From positions 84,772,218 through 84,836,217 of the forward strand of contig OX419755.1 of assembly GCA_948567375.1 (NCBI GenBank): a stretch of DNA of 64,000 nucleotides, written 5' to 3'. Below the pieces are notes generated by a model. That model worked only from the letters and a program-made list of their open reading frames with translations. It searched no databases and was not told the DNA's origin. This DNA comes from Lunularia cruciata (taxonomy: Eukaryota > Streptophyta > Marchantiopsida > Lunulariales > Lunulariaceae). Position 1 is the first letter of the stretch, and each line of letters begins with the position of its first letter. The translations under genes and the position numbers were made by a program. Shown here piece by piece: positions 59,601 through 63,467 of this stretch.

Positions 59601-62600
59601 ATTTGACAAAGGTTGAGTCAAATCGTATGGCTGGAGTAGCAAATATTGCACCAGCAGGAGCACCAACACCAGCAGCAGCAGGAGCACCAACCTCTCAGTG
59701 GAAGCACCAACACCAGGACCAACACCAGCAGCACCAGCAGCAGACATGATGATTTGATGCACAGAGGATAGTGGAGAATATCTCTCCCAAAACCCAGACT
59801 AACAGAGGAGGCTAACAGAGGATATAAGAGAAAATTCTCTCCTAAATCCCAGAGAAAAAGACACTCTTCAGAGGAGGAACAAGGGACTCTTGTTTTTCCA
59901 GATACACTAGTGTATAAAACTTAGGCCTCTCAGAATTTCGAAATTTGTGTGTGTGTGCTAAGGTGTCCCCTAGCAGCTAAAAGGAATTCTGAAACTTAGA
60001 GCTCTGATACCATGTGAGAAAATGAAATGAGTAGTATGAAATAGATGAACCTTGAAGAACCCTTGGACTGGGATTATATACATGCAGAGATCAGACTCAA
60101 AATACCTGAAGGGTGTGTTAACATGTTACACATGTAACTCATGTGGAACAGTACTCTAATGTGTTCACATGTAACTCATGTGAACAGTGATCATGAACAG
60201 TGCTGGCGCATGAATAGTACTCTCAAATGAATAATAACTAACATGTCCCATTATAAGTCTAACAACTCTTACCTCAAGCTTTCTAACCCACGCTCTCGTC
60301 GGCCTTGCTGCTCTCGATTTCACGTTCTTCAATGTCCATTGGCAGTACGGTTTCTCAATTTCTTGCACTTATGCCTTTGCTGCAAGTTACTTTGTTGCAC
60401 TTATGGTATTCTCCATTTCTTGCACTTATGCCTTTGCTGCAGGTTACTTTGTTGCACTTATGCTTTTGCTGCAGGTTATTTTCGATGCATTTTACATTAC
60501 AGCTTTAATACTACTCTAGCACTGTAATTCAAGTACATGTTGTTTATCGAATAGTGCACTTCATGAGTTCTGGATAACCCGTTCCCAGAACAGCTTCTGC
60601 TCTCATATACCAATATATACACCTAAGTATGCCCTGGGGAGTTGCTTTGCACAACCCTAATTAGGGCTGCGCCCCCACATTACTCTAATGAGTATTTAGC
60701 AGAACTCTAGAGAAAACTATCAAGTTGCTAAAAATAGAGAAGTTATTAAACTAGAAATTAACTAAACTAACATTTTATATCCTGTCCTCTTTCGCATTGC
60801 CCTCGTTACAGTGTTACACTTCGATATGTCTCTGCAGCAGCACCATCGACTAAGCTCCTACATTGTTCCACTCCTCCCTTCCCCAGCTAATTCCCTCCCT
60901 ATTATTTTTCCCTCGCGCCTTGCCTGCTTCATGGTTCGACCTCCAGTGTCTACAGTGTTCCTACCCAACTCCAGCCTACGTTTTAGTTTTCATCTGCCAT
61001 GCACTACTTACTGGTGGTCAATTACATAATGTTTTGTATTTCTCGCATTCGTTTGAATAGCTGTTATCAATTTCAAGTTGTTTACTAGTCCTTTAAATAT
61101 ATGTTATTTTCAATTTGTTGCAATTATGCTTTTGCTTCAGGTTACATTCGATGCATTTTACTTTATGGATTTATCATTATTCTAGCATGTGGGTGAAGTG
61201 CATAAAGTACATCTTGGGTACCTATCATTTGCATTTCATTAGTTCTAGATCACTTGTTCCTAGAACGGCTTCTGCTCTCATCTACCTGTATCCAGTCCTC
61301 TCACGCGATGCTCCCGCCCAGGGAAGACACCATCGAGTACTCTCCCACTTCGCTCCACTTCACTTATCATCAACTAAAGCTCTGCTTTTTGCTGCTTGCT
61401 CAATGTTTCTCTGTTTGATGGTTCTCTGCTTTCAATTTCAGATGCTTAACCTGTTGTGTCTTGGTTCTTATTCCAAACTGTATACTAGTTCTCTGCATGC
61501 GCTACTTATGATGTGTATCTATCACGTCCTTGCTTCCGCTTATGTTCGTAATGCTAGATTCACTTACATTCCATTTGGTTAGATTCGATTCATATCGATT
61601 TTCTTACAATCATGCATGCATTTCATATGCACTTCATATGCACGTTCTCTGTTCCATACTTAGTGGGTAACATCCCTGTTCTTCGAGCGGCTTCTGCTCC
61701 CATTTTTCAAATATATCAATTAGTAACATCACTGCTGGCTCAGTCCTTTCACTCTTTATTCTTCTCCCCAAACTCTCTGTGGTGTTGGTTGTGCAGATGA
61801 CGATACTAAGGACAGCAGAATGAACGACGGGGACAGCAAACACGATAGGAAGTCATCGAGACTTCGAGCAAAAAGTAGTCTTCTATTCAGGTCAGAATCC
61901 GATCAGAGTGAGGGTTACCAAGATAGCTGGCGCGGGGACAGGGAGGAAGTAGACTTGTTCGACGACGACATGGAAATGGAAATGGAAATTGAGATGTCGG
62001 TCGGTGAAGAAGATGGAAGAGGTGGAGACCAAGGGCATCTTCCAGGATCAAGCTTGAATTTACGCCTTAGACCAAGAGTTGAAGGACGTGAACGGTTAAA
62101 TAGAAGTCTTTCACCAGGGTTTACAAATTCAACGGCTGGAGTAAACAACGACCATGTTGTGACGGAGGTAATCAAATAATCTTAGTATCTGAGTCTGCTG
62201 GAAGTTGTTGGCCCTATTCAACCAGTAGGGTCTTTTATTTCTTGCCTTATCAAAGAGCTCAGAGGCTGGTCACACAGTCTTTTTGTGGTCATGTTGACTG
62301 TCAGTCTCAATGGCTCCTTTCTCAGGAGCAGTCTGAGCGTCCTCTGTGGTAAACAATGGTTCAATGAAGATAAACCTTAAGTGATGATGAAAAGGAAATA
62401 TCTTTCTTTCACCGTTGATATCTGATTTGTAAGAACTTCAATGTTAGTTTGATTATTATTTGTTCCATAGCATCCTAAGATGGTATAGACTGATAAGACT
62501 CGCTGTCGATGGTCAGGAAGAAGTTGCAGTTGATATGCGGCAGCGATATGTGGGTCATTGTAACACTCAGACTGATATCAAGCAAGCAAGCTTTCTTGGC

Positions 62601-62607
62601 GAGAAAG
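29626..62607 (+). CDS. WD40-TPR protein of the WDTC1/DCAF8 (ASG2-like) family, partial (gene model, 15 exons)
   Basis: Host gene; coding exons are 29626-29697, 30447-30539, 32544-32621, 32918-33052, 33303-33413, 40835-40960, 41200-41315, 41529-41646, 42210-42315, 42680-42819, 43132-43302, 43416-43526, 43810-43921, 61797-62167 and 62517-62607. Introns 1-14 are GT-AG with matching phases. Exons 1-14 give 620 codons without a stop. Domains: WD repeats at about residues 56-315, TPR helices at 366-496, an acidic Ser-rich linker at 497-620, then the start of the C-terminal WD repeats (YVGHCNTQTDIKQASFLG). The family acts as substrate receptor of CUL4-DDB1 ubiquitin ligases; Arabidopsis ASG2 affects seed germination and ABA response. 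The remaining WD repeats and the stop must lie beyond the window. An in-frame TGA at 29608 supports the chosen ATG. Confidence 0.88.
30447..30539 (+). CDS. Exon 2 (residues 25-55)
   Basis: Acceptor caacag, donor GAG|gtatgc, phase 0 at both ends. It carries MQMHSSMVHRL, the conserved helix before the first WD repeat in this family. Confidence 0.85.
30540..32543 (+). other. Intron 2, with intronic repeat fragments
   Basis: A 2.0 kb intron. Fragments of the dispersed intronic repeat occur at about 30810-30920 (agaaactcgggg...ggcactga) and 31580-32160 (cctaagtgggttt...). No coding evidence; the plus frame 31468-31866 is repeat-derived. Confidence 0.6.
32544..32621 (+). CDS. Exon 3 (residues 56-81), first WD repeat
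   Basis: GHQGCVNALAWNSKG...LLSGSDDTR is a canonical WD40 strand set and highly conserved in the family. Acceptor gtcag, donor AGA|gtgagt. Confidence 0.95.
32918..33052 (+). CDS. Exon 4 (residues 82-126), second WD repeat
   Basis: VNIWDHDTRKL closes repeat 1 and has the W-D-x-x-x-R spacing near the DDB1-binding (DWD-type) box. GHSANIFCTKFMPETGDD opens repeat 2. Donor GAG|gtatta. Confidence 0.95.
33303..33413 (+). CDS. Exon 5 (residues 127-163)
   Basis: VRVHRLSRL, a loop rich in Gly and Ser, then IFRCHAKRVKKLA, the start of WD repeat 3. Donor GCG|gtatgt opens the 7.4 kb intron 5. Confidence 0.93.
33890..34330 (+). repeat. Intronic repeat, two partial units in intron 5
   Basis: Two successive units sharing 'cactcatgagctttt/cgaacagaaac', a run ending 'cactgatga' and '...ctcaggactc..gcgtccatagtgc', with the second followed by 'atactctgtccagtcctgtcct'. 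The same order of blocks recurs in introns 2, 5, 13 and 15. Confidence 0.7.
34468..35152 (-). repeat. 3' LTR of copia-A1, split by a copia-B solo LTR
   Basis: LTR sequence at 34468-34535 and 35001-35152 together matches the intact LTR at 39757-39961. The inner end is preceded on the minus strand by the purine tract TTAAGAGAGGG. Confidence 0.85.
34536..35000 (+). mobile_element. Solo LTR of copia-B with 5-bp target duplication
   Basis: 465 bp, TGTTAGATTT...GGTTCTCATCA, flanked on both sides by TATAG (34531-34535 and 35001-35005). The interrupted LTR at 39757 reads through TATAG once, so the insertion is precise. A TATA box (GTATATAAGAG) is at about 34695. Near its 3' end the plus strand encodes an open N-terminal gag peptide beginning MSDISEVRM. 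Confidence 0.92.
35178..36398 (-). pseudogene. copia-A1 reverse transcriptase C-half and RNase H
   Basis: Pieces at 36063-36398 (YGLKQSAKQ then LPLYVDDCILA, the YVDD catalytic site), 35869-36066 and 35178-35903 (MWAMVSTRPDLAYAVG, then RNase H with SSTEAEYMALS and the final KHIHIRFHFVREKVE). The pieces overlap in different frames, so two frameshifts are present. It would copy element RNA to DNA and remove the RNA strand. Confidence 0.85.
36395..37735 (-). pseudogene. copia-A1 integrase C-part and RT N-part
   Basis: The 277-residue piece at 36770-37603 carries the second catalytic Asp (LCSDNGGQY) and the Glu (QQNGVAERKNRT, intact here), then the GKKP-like region (CIFLGYDQDSLAYRL) and a Ser/Pro-rich linker. 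The piece at 36395-36748 starts the RT region (KWFEAIQDGLQSMENNQTW). The stretch between YSPVVKL and the upstream KKK block is shorter than in copia-A2, a deletion of about 75 bases at about 36510. Confidence 0.8.
37725..39519 (-). pseudogene. copia-A1 gag, protease and integrase N-part
   Basis: Gag begins at ATG 39519 (MSAVGV...) and changes frame near 39420. The 38852-39358 piece is the capsid-like region (DDVTIMYLLNTLMNLKM). The nucleocapsid has 15-residue tandem repeats. The protease motif WYIDTAASQHMT is at about 38430. The integrase zinc-binding region (about 38000-37850) is frame-shifted. Confidence 0.8.
38635..38775 (-). repeat. 45-bp (15-residue) tandem repeat in copia-A1 gag
   Basis: Two full and one partial unit of 45 bases, in frame, with the pattern GQNSF-x-R-SSGQNPSP. 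Copia-A2 has a shorter version at about 58860-58960. The variable copy number suggests replication slippage inside the nucleocapsid. Confidence 0.75.
39745..39756 (-). other. Primer binding site of copia-A1
   Basis: Minus strand TGGTATCAGAGC directly after the LTR, the exact complement of the 3' end of plant initiator tRNA-Met. Confidence 0.9.
39757..39961 (-). repeat. 5' LTR of copia-A1
   Basis: 205 bp, TGTTAGAATG...CATTCTCCTACA on the minus strand. It contains a small tandem run of 'aaacgcctcatt'. Confidence 0.85.
40090..40740 (+). repeat. Intronic repeat fragments right of copia-A1
   Basis: Two partial units with 'gcctttgctgcaggttacattcg', 'ttctggat..cc', '..gaacagcttctgctctcat' and 'cctaagtgggggttgattcccc'. 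They belong to the dispersed family of introns 2, 13 and 15. Confidence 0.65.
40835..40960 (+). CDS. Exon 6 (residues 164-205), third WD repeat
   Basis: VEDGNPHVILSASEDGTLRQ HDLRE pattern (WD strand set with SASEDGTLR), then a Cys-containing loop. Acceptor ttcag, donor CTG|gtacgt. Confidence 0.95.
41200..41315 (+). CDS. Exon 7 (residues 206-243 plus 2 nt)
   Basis: LDLRGGAKRSL and SPTRPHHLLIGG, conserved in the family. Acceptor gccag, donor GGAAG|gtactt. The split Ser codon (AG|T) joins exon 8. Confidence 0.93.
41529..41646 (+). CDS. Exon 8 (residues 244-283), WD repeat 4
   Basis: SDAFARLYDRRMLPPL and CVCYFCPTHL, the strongest family signature in the window. Donor TAT|gtgagt. Confidence 0.95.
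42210..42315 (+). CDS. Exon 9 (residues 284-318), WD repeat 5
   Basis: LTHVTFSPNGEEVLLSYSGE HVYLMD, nearly identical to the family consensus. Acceptor tgcag, donor ACGG|gtaagc, phase 1. Confidence 0.95.
42680..42819 (+). CDS. Exon 10 (residues 319-365), linker
   Basis: Joins in phase with exon 9 (G|GC). It encodes a low-complexity Ser/Gly/Arg linker between the WD repeats and the TPR part; such linkers are poorly conserved. Donor TGG|gtaagg. Confidence 0.8.
43132..43302 (+). CDS. Exon 11 (residues 366-422), first TPR helices
   Basis: CKELFDEAEKAMD...YLYAVEATSEIIDAG...CLCLRASAFLK, the helical TPR pattern of the family. Acceptor tgcag, donor AAG|gtgtgg. Confidence 0.92.
43416..43526 (+). CDS. 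Exon 12 (residues 423-459), TPR
   Basis: REWKNDLHMAIRDCNEARAI matches the family core 'KWKND.HMA.RDC..AR'. Acceptor gacag, donor GGG|gtaaga. Confidence 0.93.
43810..43921 (+). CDS. Exon 13 (residues 460-496 plus 1 nt), TPR
   Basis: LRRHKEALDFAIRAHQLEPSD is a typical TPR B-helix. Donor TCGG|gtaagt, phase 1; the split Asp codon (G|AT) joins exon 14 almost 18 kb away. Confidence 0.92.
44090..45260 (+). repeat. Intronic repeat units 1-2 of intron 13
   Basis: Two successive units. Block order: 'gagttttcgagcagaaactcgg', 'ctacttcggc..ctgcgtgaggca', 'tttactatggccgccttctgcttcc', 'ctcaggactc..gcgtccatag', 'tatcctgtcctc', 'tttctgcagccac', 'attccccagctaattccctccc', 'gcactgcttactggc', 'ttctggataacccg...gaacggcttctg', 'catataccaatatata'. 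Confidence 0.75.
44386..44570 (+). repeat. 36-bp tandem repeat
   Basis: About four units of TTCTTCATCTTTGTTCACGC followed by ACTGCTTACTGGCRGG (36 bp), with T/G and A/G variants, and a fifth decayed unit. It amplifies the 'cacgcactgcttactggc' block of the intronic repeat. It gives long open frames in all phases (36 is divisible by 3), which are not genes. Confidence 0.9.
45614..45832 (+). repeat. About 109-bp tandem duplication
   Basis: Two nearly identical copies, from 'tccatgctttgccctttcgtg' to 'gcctagtcctttcc', at about 45614-45722 and 45723-45832. Confidence 0.85.
46043..46372 (+). repeat. 165-bp tandem duplication
   Basis: Two copies (46043-46207 and 46208-46372) differing at one base that I can see (tcaagc/tcgagc). 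They span the junction into an intronic-repeat unit (gggaacaaccgagtttgcc...). Confidence 0.9.
46300..47068 (+). repeat. Intronic repeat unit 3 of intron 13
   Basis: The most complete unit. It ends with the perfect inverted motif CCGTTC-TGG-GAACGG at 46976-46990 and runs into the start of a next unit (gtctcaggactccagcgtcc), where a copia-B LTR fragment follows. Confidence 0.75.
47069..47420 (-). mobile_element. Truncated copia-B LTR
   Basis: Minus-strand LTR piece matching the solo LTR at 34536-35000 from about its TATA region to the gag-coding 3' end; the U3 start is missing after 'ccataattagggctg'. The gag leader peptide frame (MSDTSEVRMTEDRPSTSK) is still open. Confidence 0.85.
47421..48022 (+). 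repeat. Intronic repeat unit 4 of intron 13
   Basis: Block order as in unit 3, ending 'ttctggataacccgttcccagaacagcttctgttctcgtatacc'. The end merges with the left terminus of copia-B at a TATATACACC sequence. Confidence 0.75.
48023..48203 (-). repeat. copia-B U3 (left terminus)
   Basis: Minus strand begins TGTTAGTTTAGTTAATCTC (on the plus strand ends ...actaaactaaca). It stops at 'ggtgtatatata' next to the intronic repeat. The 'cacctaagtatg' block is doubled at 48031-48060. Confidence 0.8.
48333..49600 (-). pseudogene. copia-B reverse transcriptase and RNase H
   Basis: Piece 49011-49367 has YGLKQAPRAWYEKLD and VVYVDDLLQLG (YVDD site). Piece 48333-49007 has MVCTRPDICYAVG, then RNase H with STTEAEFMAAS and KHIEIRRRFVEEK. 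A single stop separates them at about 49008 (ISQP then stop then YVKSI). A region upstream (49370-49600) is open in part with another stop. This is less decayed than the gypsy copies. Confidence 0.85.
49602..50250 (-). pseudogene. copia-B integrase C-terminal region and RT start
   Basis: A 215-residue piece. It starts with LFVGYEEGLKGYLLYNPKSG (the conserved GYxxxxKGYR region after the integrase core), runs through a Ser/Pro-rich linker and reaches the RT entry block (WELAVAEEKSLQTSGTWVLA). Confidence 0.8.
50358..51120 (-). pseudogene. copia-B integrase zinc-binding domain and core
   Basis: The 207-residue piece 50358-50981 has the CC of the zinc domain (CIGCAEGKAHK), catalytic D in IHSDVWGY and D in LRTDGGREY. 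At the Glu position QNGVAGKLNRT has Gly. The HH part lies just upstream with a stop between. With the Glu changed, this copy's integrase should be inactive. Confidence 0.8.
51119..51840 (-). pseudogene. copia-B nucleocapsid and protease
   Basis: Piece 51502-51837 has the knuckle CYFCHEKDHVAPRC (C-x2-C-x4-H-x4-C). Piece 51264-51518 has WFLDSGATSHICYQ (DSGA protease active site). A frame change lies between this and 51119-51343 (VPDYTKNLISVHRLMDHRLM, with a short HRLMDHRLM duplication). Confidence 0.8.
51914..52513 (-). pseudogene. copia-B gag, starting inside the LTR
   Basis: A 199-residue open piece. The likely initiator is the Met at 52462 (MSDTSEVRM): in the diverged solo LTR at 63000 an in-frame stop lies upstream of this Met while the peptide is conserved. 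The frame crosses the LTR end (52386) and the primer site (encoding VMGPQ) into the capsid-like region (LALEAHDIDELES..., WEIWHKLKNFYSVERLESSS). The frame is lost at about 51914. Confidence 0.8.
52372..52385 (-). other. Primer binding site of copia-B, matching the tRNA-iMet anticodon arm
   Basis: Minus strand GGTTATGGGCCCAC immediately after the LTR end ...CTCATCA. By my memory of plant initiator tRNA-Met, GUGGGCCCAUAACC spans its anticodon stem-loop, so all 14 bases pair. This is the half-tRNA priming type known from Drosophila copia and yeast Ty5. The TGGTATCAGAGC site is absent here. Confidence 0.75.
52386..52698 (-). repeat. copia-B R-U5 part of LTR (right terminus)
   Basis: Minus strand starts TGGTGTATATATGTGTG (TATA region) and ends GGTTCTCATCA. 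It matches the second part of the solo LTR at 34536-35000. The U3 part is missing; the flank is an intronic-repeat unit (ggcgtccatagcgcttgc). Confidence 0.8.
52699..53400 (+). repeat. Intronic repeat unit 5 of intron 13
   Basis: Starts at the 'cgtccatagcgcttg' block and ends with 'ttctggataacctgttcccagaacgatttcag' and 'tatacctatatatatacacctaagta'. The last 12 bases equal the outer end of the copia-B U3 fragments. Confidence 0.7.
53401..54470. other. Intron sequence with no recognised element
   Basis: Pyrimidine-rich intron DNA. A small near-duplication lies at about 53705-53830 ('atagtgcat..cctcc..ctggagttagtct' twice). Nothing else seen. Confidence 0.4.
54471..55065 (+). repeat. Intronic repeat unit 6, split by copia-A2
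   Basis: Complete first blocks (ggaagcaaccgagtttgcc to ctctcgatttcat). A 'gcactg..tcctggygggctcttacagca' block is duplicated at about 54908-55000. The unit is cut by copia-A2 at ACTCT and continues at 60265. Confidence 0.75.
55071..55337 (-). repeat. 3' LTR of copia-A2
   Basis: 267 bp with TGTTAGAC...TTCTCACA ends on the minus strand. It differs from the 5' LTR mainly in the run of 'catgaacagtg' motifs, which has more copies here. Confidence 0.9.
55360..56900 (-). pseudogene. copia-A2 reverse transcriptase and RNase H (broken)
   Basis: Pieces 56552-56839 (YKARLVARGFSQVPGIDYTE), 56238-56555 (YGLKQSARQWYHKFD, LPLYVDDCILA), 55629-56198 (MWAMVSTRPDLAYAV) and 55360-55680 (the end of RNase H). 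At least three frameshifts are present. A deletion near 56890 joins TYEAAI to the wrong frame where A1 keeps AAVAGPDSSKWFEA. Confidence 0.85.
56737..59331 (-). pseudogene. copia-A2 gag-protease-integrase frame (864 aa)
   Basis: The longest open frame in the window. Order: gag capsid part at residues 1-100; basic GQNSF-repeat region at 105-165; CCHC knuckle CHYCSKKGHHIKDC at 171-184; protease WYIDTAASQH with the active-site Asp at about 229; integrase zinc domain (H of LWHRRLGH, CSPC) at 380-420; catalytic D at about 446 (IHSDVCGP) and 509 (CSDNGGEY). The expected Glu near 545 is Gly (NGVAGRKNRT). A Ser/Pro-rich linker ends the frame, which then shifts. The frame has no start of its own: gag really begins at 59747 and a stop lies at about 59350. 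Confidence 0.88.
59340..59747 (-). pseudogene. copia-A2 gag N-terminus
   Basis: ATG at 59747 (MSAAGAAGVGPGVGAS). It changes frame in the Gly/Ala repeat at about 59690, recovers the family frame (TFVKFNGN, LPDWEHRN) and meets a stop at about 59355. Confidence 0.75.
60001..60012 (-). other. Primer binding site of copia-A2
   Basis: Minus strand TGGTATCAGAGC, exact complement of the 3' end of initiator tRNA-Met, directly inside the 5' LTR. Confidence 0.92.
60013..60264 (-). repeat. 5' LTR of copia-A2
   Basis: 252 bp with TGTTAGAC...TTCTCACA ends. Similar to the 3' LTR at 55071-55337. Confidence 0.9.
60265..60606 (+). repeat. Intronic repeat unit 6, right part
   Basis: Continues the unit cut by copia-A2. 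Contains a triplicated 'ttgcacttatg.ctttgctgcaggttactttg' block at about 60360-60480 and ends 'ttctggataacccgttcccagaacagcttctgctctcatatacc'. Confidence 0.75.
60607..60772 (-). mobile_element. copia-B U3 fragment
   Basis: Matches 48023-48203 closely, with the same break at 'tatatacacctaag' on its left and the LTR start TGTTAG (minus strand) on its right. No internal copia-B sequence follows; an intronic-repeat unit resumes at 'ttttatatcctg'. Confidence 0.85.
60773..61310 (+). repeat. Intronic repeat unit 7
   Basis: Begins at the 'tatcctgtcctctttcgc' block and ends 'ttctagatcacttgttcctagaacggcttctgctctcatctacc'. A weaker related piece lies at about 61650-61710. Confidence 0.7.
61797..62167 (+). 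CDS. Exon 14 (residues 497-620), acidic linker
   Basis: Acceptor gtgcag at 61791-61796, donor GAG|gtaatc. It is rich in Ser, Arg and acidic residues, with an EMEMEIEM repeat run and SLNLRLRPRVEGRE, which corresponds to the conserved SLNLR block in the family. It has the same position between TPR and C-terminal WD repeats as in homologues. Confidence 0.9.
62517..62607 (+). CDS. Exon 15 (residues 621-650), start of C-terminal WD repeats
   Basis: Acceptor ggtcag. It encodes VDMRQRYVGHCNTQTDIKQA, then SFLGEK, the family block preceding the last WD repeats. The donor is uncertain: GAAAG|gtcctt fits phase and homology but is a weak site. The next exon (a GSDDGR-type repeat) is not visible before 64000. 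Confidence 0.8.
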
Positions 62608-62999
62608 GTCCTTTCCTCATCTCGATTCTTCTAGTATCTTTAATTGAAGTCTCGAAATAGCAATTCATGCTCGTACGGCCTAATGTATTGCACAAAAACC
62701 GAGCAACTGTCCATCTGATAAGAGCAGGAGTTGAGGTGTTTGATAACATTAGATTAACTTAAGGAGGGAAGTATGCAGTCAAGTTGTACATGGTTTCCAG
62801 CAACGTCAACTTTTTACACAGGGTTTCAAATCCACATGTCACTCGGAGATATCTTCTAGCCCAGCTATGGAATCCAGTCATGGTTGCACGTCAATACCAT
62901 GCTGGCAGTTATGACTGTCTTTTACTATGTTACTGTCAAACCAACAGTCCTCGGATCCCCCACTACTTGTATAATACATAAGTATCTTTGTATATAATA

Positions 63000-63462
63000 T
63001 GATAAGAACCATGCTTCCTACTCTTTGAAGTGGAAGGTCTATCATCCCCTCTTATCTCTGATGTATCAGACATCACTACTGCAATACTAGGCCTCTCTTT
63101 GTATCACAGCTCACAAGCATCAAGTAGGTTCTCTCACGCAGCACTAGTAGCCTCAGGACTTCACAAAATCCAAGGAAGAGGTGTTGGGTATCACCCTTGT
63201 TGAAGAACTAATTGAAACAGGAACAGAGAACACTCTTATATACATTTCAGCAAACCCTAGGGGGTTGTTTTGCTTAACCAGCAAACCCTAGGGGGTTGTT
63301 TTGCTTAACCCGCAAACTCTAGGGGGTTGTTTTGCTTAACCCTAATTAGAGCTACGCCCCTCTTTACCTTAAGTAGAAGATATTTAACAGTACTTCTAGA
63401 GGATTCTAACAAAATCTTAAAAACAAGAGAAGTCTCTAAACTAGAGATTAACTAAACTAACA
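63000..63462 (-). mobile_element. Solo LTR of copia-B-like family with 5-bp target duplication
   Basis: 463 bp, TGTTAG...GGTTCTTATCA on the minus strand, flanked by TAATA at 62995-62999 and 63463-63467. It is diverged from the other copia-B LTRs but keeps the peptide MSDTSEIRGDDRPSTSKSRK near its end, with an in-frame TGA upstream. Confidence 0.92.
63246..63345. repeat. 31-bp triplication inside the solo LTR
   Basis: Three tandem units of CAGCAAACCCTAGGGGGTTG followed by TTTTGCTTAAC; the third has two changes (ccgcaaactct). Each unit carries the inverted motif AACCCTAGGGGGTT. Confidence 0.9.
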
Positions 63463-63467
63463 TAATA

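Larger units (their letters stand above)
55071..60264 (-). mobile_element. Ty1/copia retrotransposon copia-A2, full length, perfect target duplication
   Basis: 5.2 kb minus-strand element. LTRs are at 60013-60264 (5') and 55071-55337 (3'). The flanks ACTCT at 55066-55070 and 60265-60269 are an exact 5-bp duplication. The primer site is TGGTATCAGAGC at 60001-60012 and the purine tract ATTAAGAGGGGG borders the 3' LTR. It has a long gag-pol frame of 864 codons, but frame breaks in gag, before RT and in RNase H. The two LTRs differ by several substitutions and indels, so insertion is not very recent. Confidence 0.95.
43922..61796 (+). other. Intron 13 (17.9 kb) with two copia elements and repeats
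   Basis: Phase-1 intron fixed by the fit of exon 13 (…TCGG) with exon 14 (AT GAC…). It contains copia-B (48023-52698), copia-A2 (55071-60264), a truncated copia-B LTR (47069-47420), a U3 fragment (60607-60772), many copies of the intronic repeat and several tandem duplications. No additional exon in correct phase was found inside. Confidence 0.8.

Noticed and set aside
61915-62175. Minus-strand frame of 86 codons opposite exon 14
   Set aside because: Shadow of the host exon; the plus-strand frame fits splice phases and family similarity.
62460-62660. Reading exon 15 as a separate 66-codon gene from ATG 62460
   Set aside because: Its middle matches the conserved family block and is in phase from the acceptor at 62516; the residues before and after that block are intron translation.
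63246-63345. CRISPR-like array of three 31-bp units
   Set aside because: Units are directly adjacent with no spacers and lie in a retrotransposon LTR of a plant genome.
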